A DNA stretch of 64,000 nt. Source: DASXYG01 sp036502625 (GTDB taxonomy: Bacteria > Actinomycetota > Actinomycetes > Streptosporangiales > Streptosporangiaceae). Below, piece by piece: positions 1-7,520 of the stretch. Below the pieces are notes generated by a model. That model saw only the letters and a program-made list of their open reading frames with translations, was not told the origin of the DNA and did no database searches. The stretch's first letter is position 1; each line of letters begins with the position of its first letter. The translations under genes were made by a program, and so were the position numbers. Location: assembly GCA_036502625.1 (NCBI GenBank), contig DASXYG010000005.1, positions 1 through 64,000 on the forward strand. The letters run 5' to 3'.

Positions 1-266
1 CGCCCACCCACACCCTCCCGCCTCGCCCACCCCAGCCACGCCCACCCTCGCGCCCAGCCCGTCTCAGCGTGTCCACCGCCCGCCCCGATCGCCAGCGCGA
101 CGAGCGCGTACGCGGTAACGGGCCAGCTTGGGAAAGCGCCGGTGGAGACGATGTGGTTCCGTCCGGGGCGGCAGCGGGAGGATGCCGAGCGCGGTGGCGT
201 TCTGGGTGGCGTCGTGCGGAGAATGGTCTTGATCTTTATGCCGCCCACCCCCCGGAGGCCGTTGCC

Positions 267-698
267 ATGCTCAAGGGTCTGTCGTCGCTGTTGACCCCCG
301 AACTGCTGTACGTCCTGGCTCAGATGGGGCATGGGGACGAGATTGCGCTGGTGGATAGGAATTTCCCTGCTACGGCGCGGGCGCGGCGGGTTGTGCGGCT
401 TGACGGGTGTGACCTGGATGCGGCGGCGCGTGTGGTGCTGAGCGTGTTGCCGCTGGATACGTTCGTCGACGAGCCGCTTACCGGGATGCATCCGGTGGAC
501 GCGGCCGGCGAGATACCGGACGTCCAGCGGGGTGTCATCGGCATCGCCGAGGAGGCCGAGGCCCGGCCGATCGCGCTGCGCCCCATCGACCGCTTCGCGT
601 TCTACGCGCGCGCCGAGTCCGCGTTCGCGGTCGTGACCACCACGGAGTCGCGGCCGTACGGCTGTGTCCTGCTCACCAAGGGCGTCATCAACGACTAG
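267..698 (+). CDS. fucU: FucU/RbsD-family sugar mutarotase
   Basis: A 143-residue protein of the RbsD/FucU family, which interconverts sugar anomers so that isomerases or kinases receive the right form. It aligns along its whole length with L-fucose mutarotase: the N-terminal SLLTPELLYVLAQMGHGDEI block, with the family histidine in GHGDEI, and the C-terminal FAFYARAESAFAVV block with the YG-x-VLLTKGV end. The reading frame is open back to base 69, but I place the start at the ATG at 267 because GGAGG at 254-258 is a well-spaced ribosome binding site and homology begins there. It is convergent with the MHS transporter downstream. The sugar is not proven; fucose is the family prototype. Its neighbours point to sugar or sugar-acid catabolism. 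Confidence 0.85.
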   Translation: MLKGLSSLLTPELLYVLAQMGHGDEIALVDRNFPATARARRVVRLDGCDLDAAARVVLSVLPLDTFVDEPLTGMHPVDAAGEIPDVQRGVIGIAEEAEARPIALRPIDRFAFYARAESAFAVVTTTESRPYGCVLLTKGVIND

Positions 699-724
699 CC
701 CGCACGCCGCGACATGGACGCCGC

Positions 725-2023
725 TCAGCGCGCCGGTGCCCGTACCGCCCGGCGGCCGATCGCGGCCAGGGCGGCGACGGTGATCAGGGTGCAGACCACG
801 AGGTACGTCGCGACCAGCCAGGGCCGGCCGCCGGCCGTGGAGACCAGCGCGGTGGCCACGAACGGTGTCGGGCCGGCGATCAGCACGCCGTTGGCCTCGC
901 GGGCGACGGCGATGCCGGTGAACCGGTAGCGGGTGTCGAACAGGTCGGCGAGGAAGCCGCCCTGGGCGCCGGCCATCGCGCCGAACCCGACGCCGTAGCC
1001 GGCCATCATGGTGAGCGCCACGACGAGCGGCACCCGGGTGTTGAGCAGCGCGAAGAACGGGAACGCCGCGCCGGCCACGAACAGCGCGCCGAACGCGAAC
1101 ACCCGGCGCGTCCCGACGTGGTCGGCGAGGCGGCCGAACAGGGGCGTGGTGACGATGGCCGCCAGCGCGGCGGCGACGAGGGCCGTCAGCCCCGCGCCCT
1201 CGCTCATGTGCAGCGTCTTGGTGATGTAGCTGAGCGCGAACGTGTTCAGCACGTACGCGTTGGCGTTGTGGCCGGTGATGGACAGGAACGCGATCAGGAC
1301 CTCGCGCGGCCGCTCCTTGAGGAGCCGGACCACCGGCGGCTTCGCCGGGCCGTGCGCGGCGTCGCGCTCCTGCCGGAACGCCGGCGTCTCCACCAGGGAG
1401 CGGCGGATGACCATCGCGACCGCGAAGATCAGCGCGCTGGCCAGGAACGGGATCCGCCATCCCCAGGCGAGCGCCTCGTCCTGCGGCAGCGCCTGGATCG
1501 CCAGGAACGCGAGACTGGCCAGCGTCAGGCCGGCGGCCGTCGCGGCGTTCGGGATCGACGTGTAGTACGCGCGCCGGTTCCGCGGCACGTACTCCGCGAT
1601 CATGGTGGTCGCCCCCGCGAGCTCGGCCCCCGCGCCGATGCCCTGCACCAGCCGGAGCAGCACCAGCAGGACCGGCGCGAGCACGCCGACGCTCGCGTAC
1701 GTCGGCAGCGCGCCCATCAGGACCGTGCTCGCGCCCATCAGCACGATGGTGGCGATCAGCGTCGGCTTGCGGCCGATCCGGTCGCCGTAGTGGGAGATGA
1801 TCAGCCCGCCGACCGGCCGCGCGAAGAACCCGACCGCGAACGTGGCGAACGCGGCGAGCGTGCCGACCGTGGGCGAGGCGCCGGGGAAGAACAGCGGGCC
1901 GATGAACAGCGCGGACGCCGCGCCGTACAGGGCGTAGTCGTACCACTCGATGACGGTGCCGAGGGCGCCCGCCACGGTCGCGCGGCGGATCAGCGCGGCG
2001 CCGGGTCCTGTGGTCGTGGCCAT
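725..2023 (-). CDS. MHS-family MFS transporter (sugar/organic acid:H+ symporter)
   Basis: A 432-residue major facilitator of the metabolite:H+ symporter subfamily, an inner-membrane transporter with about 12 predicted helices. Family marks are EWYDYALYG near the N terminus, the loop 2-3 signature GDRIGRKPTLI and the RLVQGIGAGAELAGA segment. The start is the ATG at 2023, five bases after the stop of the upstream rraA-like gene, so the two form one transcription unit. Upstream codons in the same frame (to 2230) are Arg-rich shadow sequence and were rejected. A second MHS transporter lies at 8593-9912. The substrate is unknown; the RraA and GntR neighbours suggest an organic or sugar acid. Confidence 0.85.
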   Translation of the reverse strand: MATTTGPGAALIRRATVAGALGTVIEWYDYALYGAASALFIGPLFFPGASPTVGTLAAFATFAVGFFARPVGGLIISHYGDRIGRKPTLIATIVLMGASTVLMGALPTYASVGVLAPVLLVLLRLVQGIGAGAELAGATTMIAEYVPRNRRAYYTSIPNAATAAGLTLASLAFLAIQALPQDEALAWGWRIPFLASALIFAVAMVIRRSLVETPAFRQERDAAHGPAKPPVVRLLKERPREVLIAFLSITGHNANAYVLNTFALSYITKTLHMSEGAGLTALVAAALAAIVTTPLFGRLADHVGTRRVFAFGALFVAGAAFPFFALLNTRVPLVVALTMMAGYGVGFGAMAGAQGGFLADLFDTRYRFTGIAVAREANGVLIAGPTPFVATALVSTAGGRPWLVATYLVVCTLITVAALAAIGRRAVRAPAR

Positions 2024-2028
2024 GGGTT

Positions 2029-2712
2029 CTACAGCACCCCGTATTCGGCGTAGGCGTCGGTGGCGCTGCGGCCCGCGAGGACGGCGTCGCGGAAGAGGTG
2101 CTCGCCGGCGCGCTTGCCGAAGGCGGCGGCGATGATCTCCTCCGTACGGGCGGCCGGGACGACCACCGCGCCGTCGGAGTCGCCGAACACGAGGTCGCCC
2201 GGCGCGACGCGGACCCCGTCGATCCGGCACGGGACCCGGTGCGCGACGATCTCGTGCCTGCCCTTGCTGTCGTACGGGATCGTCCCGGCGGACATTACGG
2301 GAAAGCCCAGCTCACGGATCTGGCGGGTGTCGCGTACGAGGCCGTCGGTGAGCGCGCCGGCCGCGCCGCGCGCCCTGCTCACCGTGGACAGCAGCTCGCC
2401 CCACACGGCGATGTCGGCGGCGCGCGCGGTGGGCACGACGAACACCTCGTCGGGGCCGATGGCGTCGAGCGCGGCGACCAGGCCGCGGTACGGCTCGGCC
2501 GGGATGTCGTCGACCCGCTGGATGGCGACCGGGAACGCGAAGCCGGCGAGCACGGAGTCCGCGTCGAGCGGGCCGATTCCGGTGCCGAGCGCCTGGTGGC
2601 GCAGCCCGGCGGCGTCGAGCACGTCGCAGATCAGCGGCGCGGTCAGCTCGGCGCGGACGCGGGCCAGGTCGATGCCGCGCGGCGCCGCGGGCGGGGGATG
2701 GGGAGCGGACAT
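2029..2712 (-). CDS. RraA-family aldolase/decarboxylase-like protein
   Basis: A 227-residue member of the RraA / 4-hydroxy-4-methyl-2-oxoglutarate aldolase superfamily, formerly annotated as dimethylmenaquinone methyltransferase. Visible signatures are WGELLS, the GALTDGLVRDTRQI glycine-rich loop with the R-D pair expected to hold the metal and oxoacid, and DSDGAVVVP near the C terminus. Catabolic members cleave or decarboxylate 2-oxo acids and need a divalent metal; other members inhibit RNase E. The operon with an MHS transporter and the divergent FadR-type regulator favour the catabolic role. The ATG at 2712 has GGAG-type purines upstream (2724-2731 on the complement). The substrate cannot be named. 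Confidence 0.8.
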   Translation of the reverse strand: MSAPHPPPAAPRGIDLARVRAELTAPLICDVLDAAGLRHQALGTGIGPLDADSVLAGFAFPVAIQRVDDIPAEPYRGLVAALDAIGPDEVFVVPTARAADIAVWGELLSTVSRARGAAGALTDGLVRDTRQIRELGFPVMSAGTIPYDSKGRHEIVAHRVPCRIDGVRVAPGDLVFGDSDGAVVVPAARTEEIIAAAFGKRAGEHLFRDAVLAGRSATDAYAEYGVL

Positions 2713-2757
2713 GGCGCGGGGGTTCTCCTCGGGGGTGACGGATCGGGGCGAAAGCCA

Positions 2758-2777
2758 ATCGCTAATCGATTGGCGAT
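2758..2777. promoter_or_regulatory. Probable GntR operator, 20-bp near-perfect palindrome
   Basis: ATCGCTAATCGATTGGCGAT is palindromic apart from one T/C pair, centred on AATCGATT. It lies between the divergent rraA-like and gntR genes. An overlapping inverted repeat, GCCAATCG/CGATTGGC, spans 2754-2774. A -10-like TATGAT follows at 2785-2790 on the + strand, so a bound regulator could block gntR transcription and probably the divergent promoter too. Palindromes of this kind are typical of FadR-subfamily sites. The assignment to this regulator is inferred from position. Confidence 0.7.
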
Positions 2778-2842
2778 TTATCGGTATGATCTACTCGACC
2801 GCGTCGTCCGATGTCAACCGCGCACACCCCCGGGAGCCCGCC

Positions 2843-3556
2843 GTGCCGTCCCGCCCGCCCCATGGCGCCGAACCCGCCGTACGCCCGGATGCGGGCCCGG
2901 AGGCGCCGCTCGGCCGGATCCTGGTGTCCGACCAGGTCTACGAATGGGTGAAGGCGGCCATCACCGGCGGCGGCTACCGGCCGGGCGACCGGCTCGCCGA
3001 GCAGGAGATCGCCCGCCGCCTCGCCGTCAGCCAGGCGCCCGTGCGCGAGGCCCTGTCGCGGCTGGCCAGGGAGCGGCTCGTCATCCAGTTGCCCAGGCGC
3101 GGCAGCTTCGTCGCGGAGATCAGCACCGAGGACGCCCGCCACGCCTACCAGGTGCGCATCCCGCTGGAGCGCATCGTGGGCCGGCTGGCGTGCGAGGCCG
3201 GAGACGCCGTCGTCGAGGAGCTGCTGGCCGGCCTGGAGCACGACCTCGCCCGGCTGCGGTCCGCGGCCGGCGGCGACGACCTCTGGGGCGTGGTCGAGGC
3301 CGACGCGTCCTTCCACCGCCGCATCTGGCAGGCCACCGGCAACCCGCTGCTCCCCGAGGTGTGGGCCATGGTCGAGGGGTGCATACGCGGCTTCACCGTG
3401 GTCTCCAACCGCCTCTACTACCCCGACCTCGCCACCATCGCGGAGACCCACCGCCCGCTGGTCGACGCCGTACGCGCCCGCGACGCCGCCCGCGCCGCCG
3501 ACCTGTTCGAGCAGCACGCCATCAACGTCTGGCGGAACATCGAAGCGGAGTCCTGA
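2843..3556 (+). CDS. GntR-family (FadR/FCD subfamily) transcriptional regulator
   Basis: A 237-residue regulator: an N-terminal winged helix (VYEWVKAAITGGGYRPGDRL, then the recognition stretch SQAPVREALSRL and the wing GSFVAEI) followed by an all-helical FCD ligand-binding domain with the characteristic Asp and His residues in DASFHRRIW and ETHRPLV. FCD domains sense acidic metabolites, often through a bound metal. I prefer the GTG at 2843, with GGGAG at 2832-2836; the upstream ATG at 2786 would sit inside the TATGAT -10-like box. It is divergent from the rraA-MHS operon across a palindrome and is probably its local regulator. It converges with the dehydratase gene, leaving six bases between stops. 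Confidence 0.85.
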   Translation: MPSRPPHGAEPAVRPDAGPEAPLGRILVSDQVYEWVKAAITGGGYRPGDRLAEQEIARRLAVSQAPVREALSRLARERLVIQLPRRGSFVAEISTEDARHAYQVRIPLERIVGRLACEAGDAVVEELLAGLEHDLARLRSAAGGDDLWGVVEADASFHRRIWQATGNPLLPEVWAMVEGCIRGFTVVSNRLYYPDLATIAETHRPLVDAVRARDAARAADLFEQHAINVWRNIEAES

Positions 3557-3562
3557 GCCGGG

Positions 3563-4687
3563 TCAGGCGGCCGGTTCGGTGTAGCGGTCGAGGGCATCGG
3601 GGTCGTACGCGAGGCCCAGGCCGGGGGAGCGGGGCACCACGAGGTGGCCGTCGGCGGTGCGCGGCGGAAGCTCGGCGATGCCCGTGCGCAGGGGGTTGTC
3701 GCGGAGGTCCAGCTCGATCCAGCCGGGGCGCGGCGCCGCGGCGGCCAGGTGCACGGACGCGGCCAGCGTGGGGGCGGCGCCGTAGCAGTGCGGGCTCAGG
3801 CGCGCGGTGCCCGGCAGGCGGCCGATCTCGTCGCTGAGGCTGATCCCCGCGGTCTTCGACGGGTCGGGCTGGATGTGCGCGAGCGCCGGCACGGCCAGCC
3901 GCGCGGCGTAGGCGTCGCGGCCGTACGCGTTCTCGCCGGACGCCAGGGCGGCACCCGTGCGCTCGGCCAGCGCGGCGAGGTCGTCCGGGCGGTCCTCGGC
4001 CAGCGGCTCCTCGAACCACGCGACGCCGTACGCGCCCAGCAGGCCGCACATGCGCTCCGCCGTGGGCAGGTCCCACGCCTGGTTCGCGTCGGCGAAGACC
4101 TCGATGCCCGGTCCGGCAGCGGCGCGTACGGCGCGGATCGTGGCCAGGTCGGTGTCCTCGCCGAAGCCGACCTTGATCTTCACGGCGCGCATCCCGGCGG
4201 CTAGGGCGCGCTCGGTGAGCTCGGCGACCCGCGTGGGCCCGACGCCGCTGCCGTACGCGGGCACCCGCTCGGCGGGCGCGGCGGCGCCGGCGGCCTCGGC
4301 CAGCAGCGCGGCCACCGGACGGCCGCGGGCCATGCCGAGGAGGTCCCACGCGGCCATGTCGATGCCGCTGAGCGCCTGCCAGACGGGGCCGGGCGCGCCC
4401 CACTGCCGCGCCACGCCGTGCAGCCGGGCGGCCAGGCCGCGCATGAGCGCCGCCGGGTCGGCCGCGTCGGCGCCGACGACCAGCGGACGGATGCCGTCAA
4501 GAGTCGCGACCCGCTCCCGCCACCCCCAGTCGGGGTGGTTGACCCAGCTCTCGCCGGTTCCGGTCGCGTCGCCGGAGCGCAGCGTGACCAGCACACCGTG
4601 GCGGGCGGTGAGCGCGGCGAACGACATGGGCACCCGCTCGCTCAGCGGCGCGGTCAGCACCCGTACGGACATCCCGTCGATGATCAC
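3563..4687 (-). CDS. Enolase-superfamily (mandelate racemase-like) acid-sugar dehydratase/racemase
   Basis: A 374-residue enolase-superfamily protein with a capping domain and a TIM barrel. Catalytic landmarks are the K-x-K pair in VKIKVGFG, the three metal ligands in FADANQAW, WFEEPL and SGEN, and the Asp-His dyad suggested by IQPD and SPHCYG. The KxK plus D/H arrangement places it in the mandelate racemase subgroup, which mainly dehydrates sugar acids such as fuconate, galactonate or rhamnonate. It starts at GTG 4687, overlapping the DeoR gene stop by four bases (GTGA), so the two are translationally coupled. A GGAGGG stretch in the DeoR gene end serves as ribosome binding site. Which sugar acid it uses cannot be told from sequence. 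Confidence 0.85.
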   Translation of the reverse strand: MIIDGMSVRVLTAPLSERVPMSFAALTARHGVLVTLRSGDATGTGESWVNHPDWGWRERVATLDGIRPLVVGADAADPAALMRGLAARLHGVARQWGAPGPVWQALSGIDMAAWDLLGMARGRPVAALLAEAAGAAAPAERVPAYGSGVGPTRVAELTERALAAGMRAVKIKVGFGEDTDLATIRAVRAAAGPGIEVFADANQAWDLPTAERMCGLLGAYGVAWFEEPLAEDRPDDLAALAERTGAALASGENAYGRDAYAARLAVPALAHIQPDPSKTAGISLSDEIGRLPGTARLSPHCYGAAPTLAASVHLAAAAPRPGWIELDLRDNPLRTGIAELPPRTADGHLVVPRSPGLGLAYDPDALDRYTEPAA

Positions 4688-5469
4688 CTGGAGCCCCCTC
4701 CGGCCACGATGACGTCCGCCTTCGCCTTCGCCAGGGCGGCGCGCAGCGCGCGCGGCGGTTCGGCGTCGGTGATGACGGTGTGCAGCCGGTCCAGGCGGGC
4801 CAGCAGGACCGGCGCGGACTCGGCGAACTTGCCGGCGTCGGCCACCAGCACCACGTGGTCGGCGATGTCCATCAGCGCCTGCTTGGTGGGCCGCTCCAGG
4901 TCGTACGCGCCGTAGCAGCCGCGGTCGTCGACGGCGGCGGCGCCGAGGAAGCACCAGCGGACGCGCAGCCGCGCGGCCGCCTCGACGGTGGCCGGTCCGG
5001 CGAAGGCGCGGCTCGGGGCGTACAGGTCGCCGCCGAGGCCGACGCAGCGGATGCCCGGACGGTCGAGCAGCGCCTGCATGACCGGCACGGAATGCGTGAC
5101 GACGCTGCCGGTGAACCCGTCGGACAACGCGTTCACCAGCGCGTACGCGGTGGTTCCCGCATCGACGGCGATCGTCTCGCCGGGGCGGATCAAGGCGGCC
5201 GCCGCCGCGCCGATGCGGCCCTTGGAGCCGGCGTTGGTGTGCGCGCGGGCGCCGAAGTCCTGGCCGGGGGGCATGCTGACGCCGCCGTGCACGGCGCGCA
5301 CCTCGCCGAGGTCGTCCAGGCGGCGGACGTCGCGGCGGACCGTCATGTCGGAGACGGCGAGGTCGGCGGCCAAGTCCGAGATCGAACAGAACCCGGTCGC
5401 GCGGACGCGGTCCAGGATCGCCTGGCGGCGGGCCGGGGCGGCCTCGTACCGCATCGCGCGTGCCGTCAC
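4684..5469 (-). CDS. DeoR-family transcriptional regulator of sugar catabolism
   Basis: A 261-residue DeoR regulator. It has the N-terminal helix-turn-helix (ISDLAADLAVSDMTVRRDVRRL, then the HGGV wing) and the C-terminal DeoRC isomerase-like sensor domain with AVDAGTTAYAL and VLVADAGKFAESAPV, which usually binds a phosphorylated sugar. The chosen start is GTG 5469, preceded by GAGAGGGG; the upstream ATG at 5508 would lie in the promoter. It is transcribed with the dehydratase and is divergent from the kinase-aldolase-dehydrogenase-transporter genes. A phosphosugar inducer made by the adjacent PfkB kinase would fit the family, but this is inference. Confidence 0.88.
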   Translation of the reverse strand: MTARAMRYEAAPARRQAILDRVRATGFCSISDLAADLAVSDMTVRRDVRRLDDLGEVRAVHGGVSMPPGQDFGARAHTNAGSKGRIGAAAAALIRPGETIAVDAGTTAYALVNALSDGFTGSVVTHSVPVMQALLDRPGIRCVGLGGDLYAPSRAFAGPATVEAAARLRVRWCFLGAAAVDDRGCYGAYDLERPTKQALMDIADHVVLVADAGKFAESAPVLLARLDRLHTVITDAEPPRALRAALAKAKADVIVAGGGSR

Positions 5470-5488
5470 GTCGCCGCCCCTCTCCGTC

Positions 5489-5573
5489 GAATGTTGAAAA
5501 ACTACCATCCTTGTTGACCGGCGCCCGGTGCGTTGTTAGCGTCCACGCAATCGATGTAAGAAATCGAACATTC
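5489..5573. promoter_or_regulatory. Divergent promoter region with a pair of candidate DeoR sites
   Basis: The motif GAATGTT occurs on the + strand at 5489-5495 (context GAATGTTGAAA) and on the - strand at 5573-5567 (context GAATGTTCGATTT). The two copies face each other about 78 bp apart, flanking the divergent promoters of the DeoR gene and the PfkB gene. Paired distant sites are common for DeoR proteins, which can loop DNA. The spacer is clearly more AT-rich than the flanking genes. Assignment is by position and symmetry only. Confidence 0.5.
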
Positions 5574-5590
5574 TCCGTGGAGGTGACGCC

Positions 5591-6622
5591 ATGTCGCCGC
5601 GGCCGCCGGACGCCGTGTTCGTGGGCGTCGCCATGTGGGACACCGTGGCGCGGCTTCCCCGGTTCCCCGATCCGGACGGCCGGGTCGTGGCCGAGGAGAT
5701 GCGCACGGCGGGCGGCGGGCCCGCGTCCACCGCCGCCGTGGCCGCCGCGCGCCTCGGCCTGCCGTCCGCGCTGGTCGCCGCCGTCGGGGACGACCGCGAG
5801 GCGGGCCTGATCGCGGACGCGCTGCGCGCCGAGGGCGTGGCCGCCGACCTGCGCACGGTGCCGGGCCGCGCCTCGGGTTCGTGCGTGGTGCTGGTCGACC
5901 GGGCGCGCGGCTCGCGCGCCATCTGCGTCCTGCCCGGCCCGGATTTGGAGATCCCGCCCGACTCCCCGACGGCCGCCCGCATCCGCTCCGCCCGCTGGCT
6001 CCACGTCGACCACGCCGGCCTCCCCGCCGTACGCCCGCTCCTGTCCGCCCTCGCGCCCGGCACCCCCCGCCCCACGGTCAGCTACGACGCCGGCAACCTG
6101 CGCCCCCAGCGCCGCCCACCCGAGGTCGACGTCTACGTCCCCACCGTCGCCGCCCTCCGCGACCTGTACGGCCCGGCCGCCGCCCCCGGCGCGGCCACCG
6201 TAGGCGACCCGGCCGATCCGGCCACCACGGTCGACCAGGCCGTACCCGCGGACATCGCCGACCTGTTGGCCGCGGCGCGGGGCGACGGCGCGTCCGTCGT
6301 GGCCGCCACCGACGGCGCCCATGGGGCGTACGCGGCCGGACCCGAAGGGGCGTACGCCGTCGCCGGGCATACCGGGATCGACGTGCGCAGCACCCTCGGC
6401 GCCGGGGACGTGTTCCACGGGGCGCTGGTCGCCGCGCTGGCCGGGGGGATGCCGCTGCCCGCCGCCCTGGCGTACGCGAACGCCGCCGCCGCGCTGTCCT
6501 GCCGCGGCCTGGACGGGCGCGGCGGCATACCGGACGACGCCGAGACCCGGGCCCTGGCCGCCCGCCGGCCCGCCACCTCCCTCACCCCCGATCAACCCCG
6601 TACGAAGCGAGGAGAACCGTGA
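5591..6622 (+). CDS. PfkB-family sugar kinase, similar to sulfofructose kinase YihV
   Basis: A 343-residue ribokinase-fold kinase. The N terminus (FVGVAMWDTVARLPRF) is followed by the substrate-side GGGPASTAAVAAARLG motif; the C-terminal STLGAGDVFHGALVAAL contains the anion hole and the catalytic Asp of GAGD. GGGPA-x-TAAVAAARLG, GAGDVFHGAL and the terminal GGIPD resemble E. coli YihV closely, as I recall that sequence. At the positions where I recall YihV contacting the sulfonate (a Lys, an Asn and an Arg), this protein appears to have Arg, Val and His, so the C6 substituent may differ. RBS GGAGG lies upstream. It is coupled by GTGA to the aldolase gene. Confidence 0.85.
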   Translation: MSPRPPDAVFVGVAMWDTVARLPRFPDPDGRVVAEEMRTAGGGPASTAAVAAARLGLPSALVAAVGDDREAGLIADALRAEGVAADLRTVPGRASGSCVVLVDRARGSRAICVLPGPDLEIPPDSPTAARIRSARWLHVDHAGLPAVRPLLSALAPGTPRPTVSYDAGNLRPQRRPPEVDVYVPTVAALRDLYGPAAAPGAATVGDPADPATTVDQAVPADIADLLAAARGDGASVVAATDGAHGAYAAGPEGAYAVAGHTGIDVRSTLGAGDVFHGALVAALAGGMPLPAALAYANAAAALSCRGLDGRGGIPDDAETRALAARRPATSLTPDQPRTKRGEP

Positions 6623-7518
6623 CGTCAGCGTCCGCCCCCACCGTCCCCGACCTTTCCGCGCTCGCGCGCCCGTCAGGCGCGTTCGCGATGCTGGCCGTGG
6701 ACCAGCGCGAGGCGCTGCGCGCCATGTTCGCCGAGTTCCAGGACGGCCCGGTCACCGACGAGCAGATCACCGCGTTCAAGGTCGCGGCGGTGCGCGCGCT
6801 GACCCCGTACGCGTCCGCCGTGCTGCTCGACCGGCAGTTCAGCCTGGACGCCGTGCTCGCCGCGGACGCCATCGCGCCCGGCTGCGCCATGATCGCCGCG
6901 GCCGACGCGTTCACCGCGGACGACCGCGAGTTCGTCGCGCACGTCGCCATTGACGACGCGGTGGACCCCGTACGGGTGCGCGCGTCCGGCGGTGTGGCGC
7001 TGAAGCTCCTCGTACTGTGGCGCCCGGACGAGGACCCGGCCGTACGGATCGCGATGACGCGCGACTTCGTGGCGCGCTGCCGTACGGCGGGCCTGCTCAG
7101 CATCGTCGAGCCGGTCTCCCGCGCGCCCCGCGACGGCTCGGCGTGGACGCCGGAGGACTGGGACGCCGGGGTGCTGGCCGCCGCGCGCGAGCTCGGCGGC
7201 CTCGGCGCGGACCTGTACAAGGCGGAGGTGCCCCGCCACGGCGAGGGCGACGAGGCCGGGATCCGCCGCGCCTGCGCGGAGCTCACCGACACCATCGACG
7301 GCCCGTGGGTGGTGCTGTCCACCGGCGTGCCGCACGACCTGTTCCCGTACGCCGTCCGGCTGGCCTGCGAGGAGGGCGCGTCGGGCTTCCTGGCCGGGCG
7401 CGCCGTGTGGCGCCGGGTCGTCGGCGCACCGGACACCGCCGCCGCGCTGGCCGAGCACGCCGTGCCGCGGCTGCGCGAGCTGACCGAGGTGGTCGACGAC
7501 GTGGTCGGGGGCCGCTGA
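6619..7518 (+). CDS. Class I ketose-1-phosphate aldolase of the YihT/LacD type
   Basis: A 299-residue TIM-barrel aldolase expected to split a ketose phosphate into dihydroxyacetone phosphate and an aldehyde through a lysine Schiff base. Blocks shared with E. coli YihT (sulfofructose-1-phosphate aldolase) are RPSGAFAMLAVDQREALR, GCAMIAAADAF, VALKLLVLWRPDEDP, GADLYKAEVPRHG with the presumed Schiff-base Lys, and GASGFLAGRAVWRRVVG. It starts at GTG 6619, overlapping the kinase stop by four bases, with AGGAG at 6610-6614. It forms an operon with the kinase, a zinc dehydrogenase and an MHS transporter. The LacD group (tagatose-1,6-bisphosphate aldolase) is the alternative, but similarity to YihT is stronger throughout. 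Confidence 0.85.
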   Translation: MTSASAPTVPDLSALARPSGAFAMLAVDQREALRAMFAEFQDGPVTDEQITAFKVAAVRALTPYASAVLLDRQFSLDAVLAADAIAPGCAMIAAADAFTADDREFVAHVAIDDAVDPVRVRASGGVALKLLVLWRPDEDPAVRIAMTRDFVARCRTAGLLSIVEPVSRAPRDGSAWTPEDWDAGVLAAARELGGLGADLYKAEVPRHGEGDEAGIRRACAELTDTIDGPWVVLSTGVPHDLFPYAVRLACEEGASGFLAGRAVWRRVVGAPDTAAALAEHAVPRLRELTEVVDDVVGGR

Positions 7519-7520
7519 CC

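Noticed and set aside
1..240. On the complement, HDATQNATALGILPLP-like and PSWPVTAYALVALAIGAGG-like stretches recalled inorganic phosphate transporter fragments.
   Set aside because: The two pieces lie in different frames, the resemblance is short, and no start or neighbouring evidence supports a gene. Not enough to call a pseudogene.
1118..2053. Long open frame on the + strand (about 310 codons) opposite the first MHS gene.
   Set aside because: The translation is a low-complexity Arg/Asp/Gln-rich shadow of a GC-rich gene; the opposite strand encodes a clear transporter.
3563..6595. A single 1010-codon open frame on the complement.
   Set aside because: Only the last ~374 codons are a real protein (the dehydratase). 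The rest is antisense to the DeoR and PfkB genes and is compositionally a shadow.
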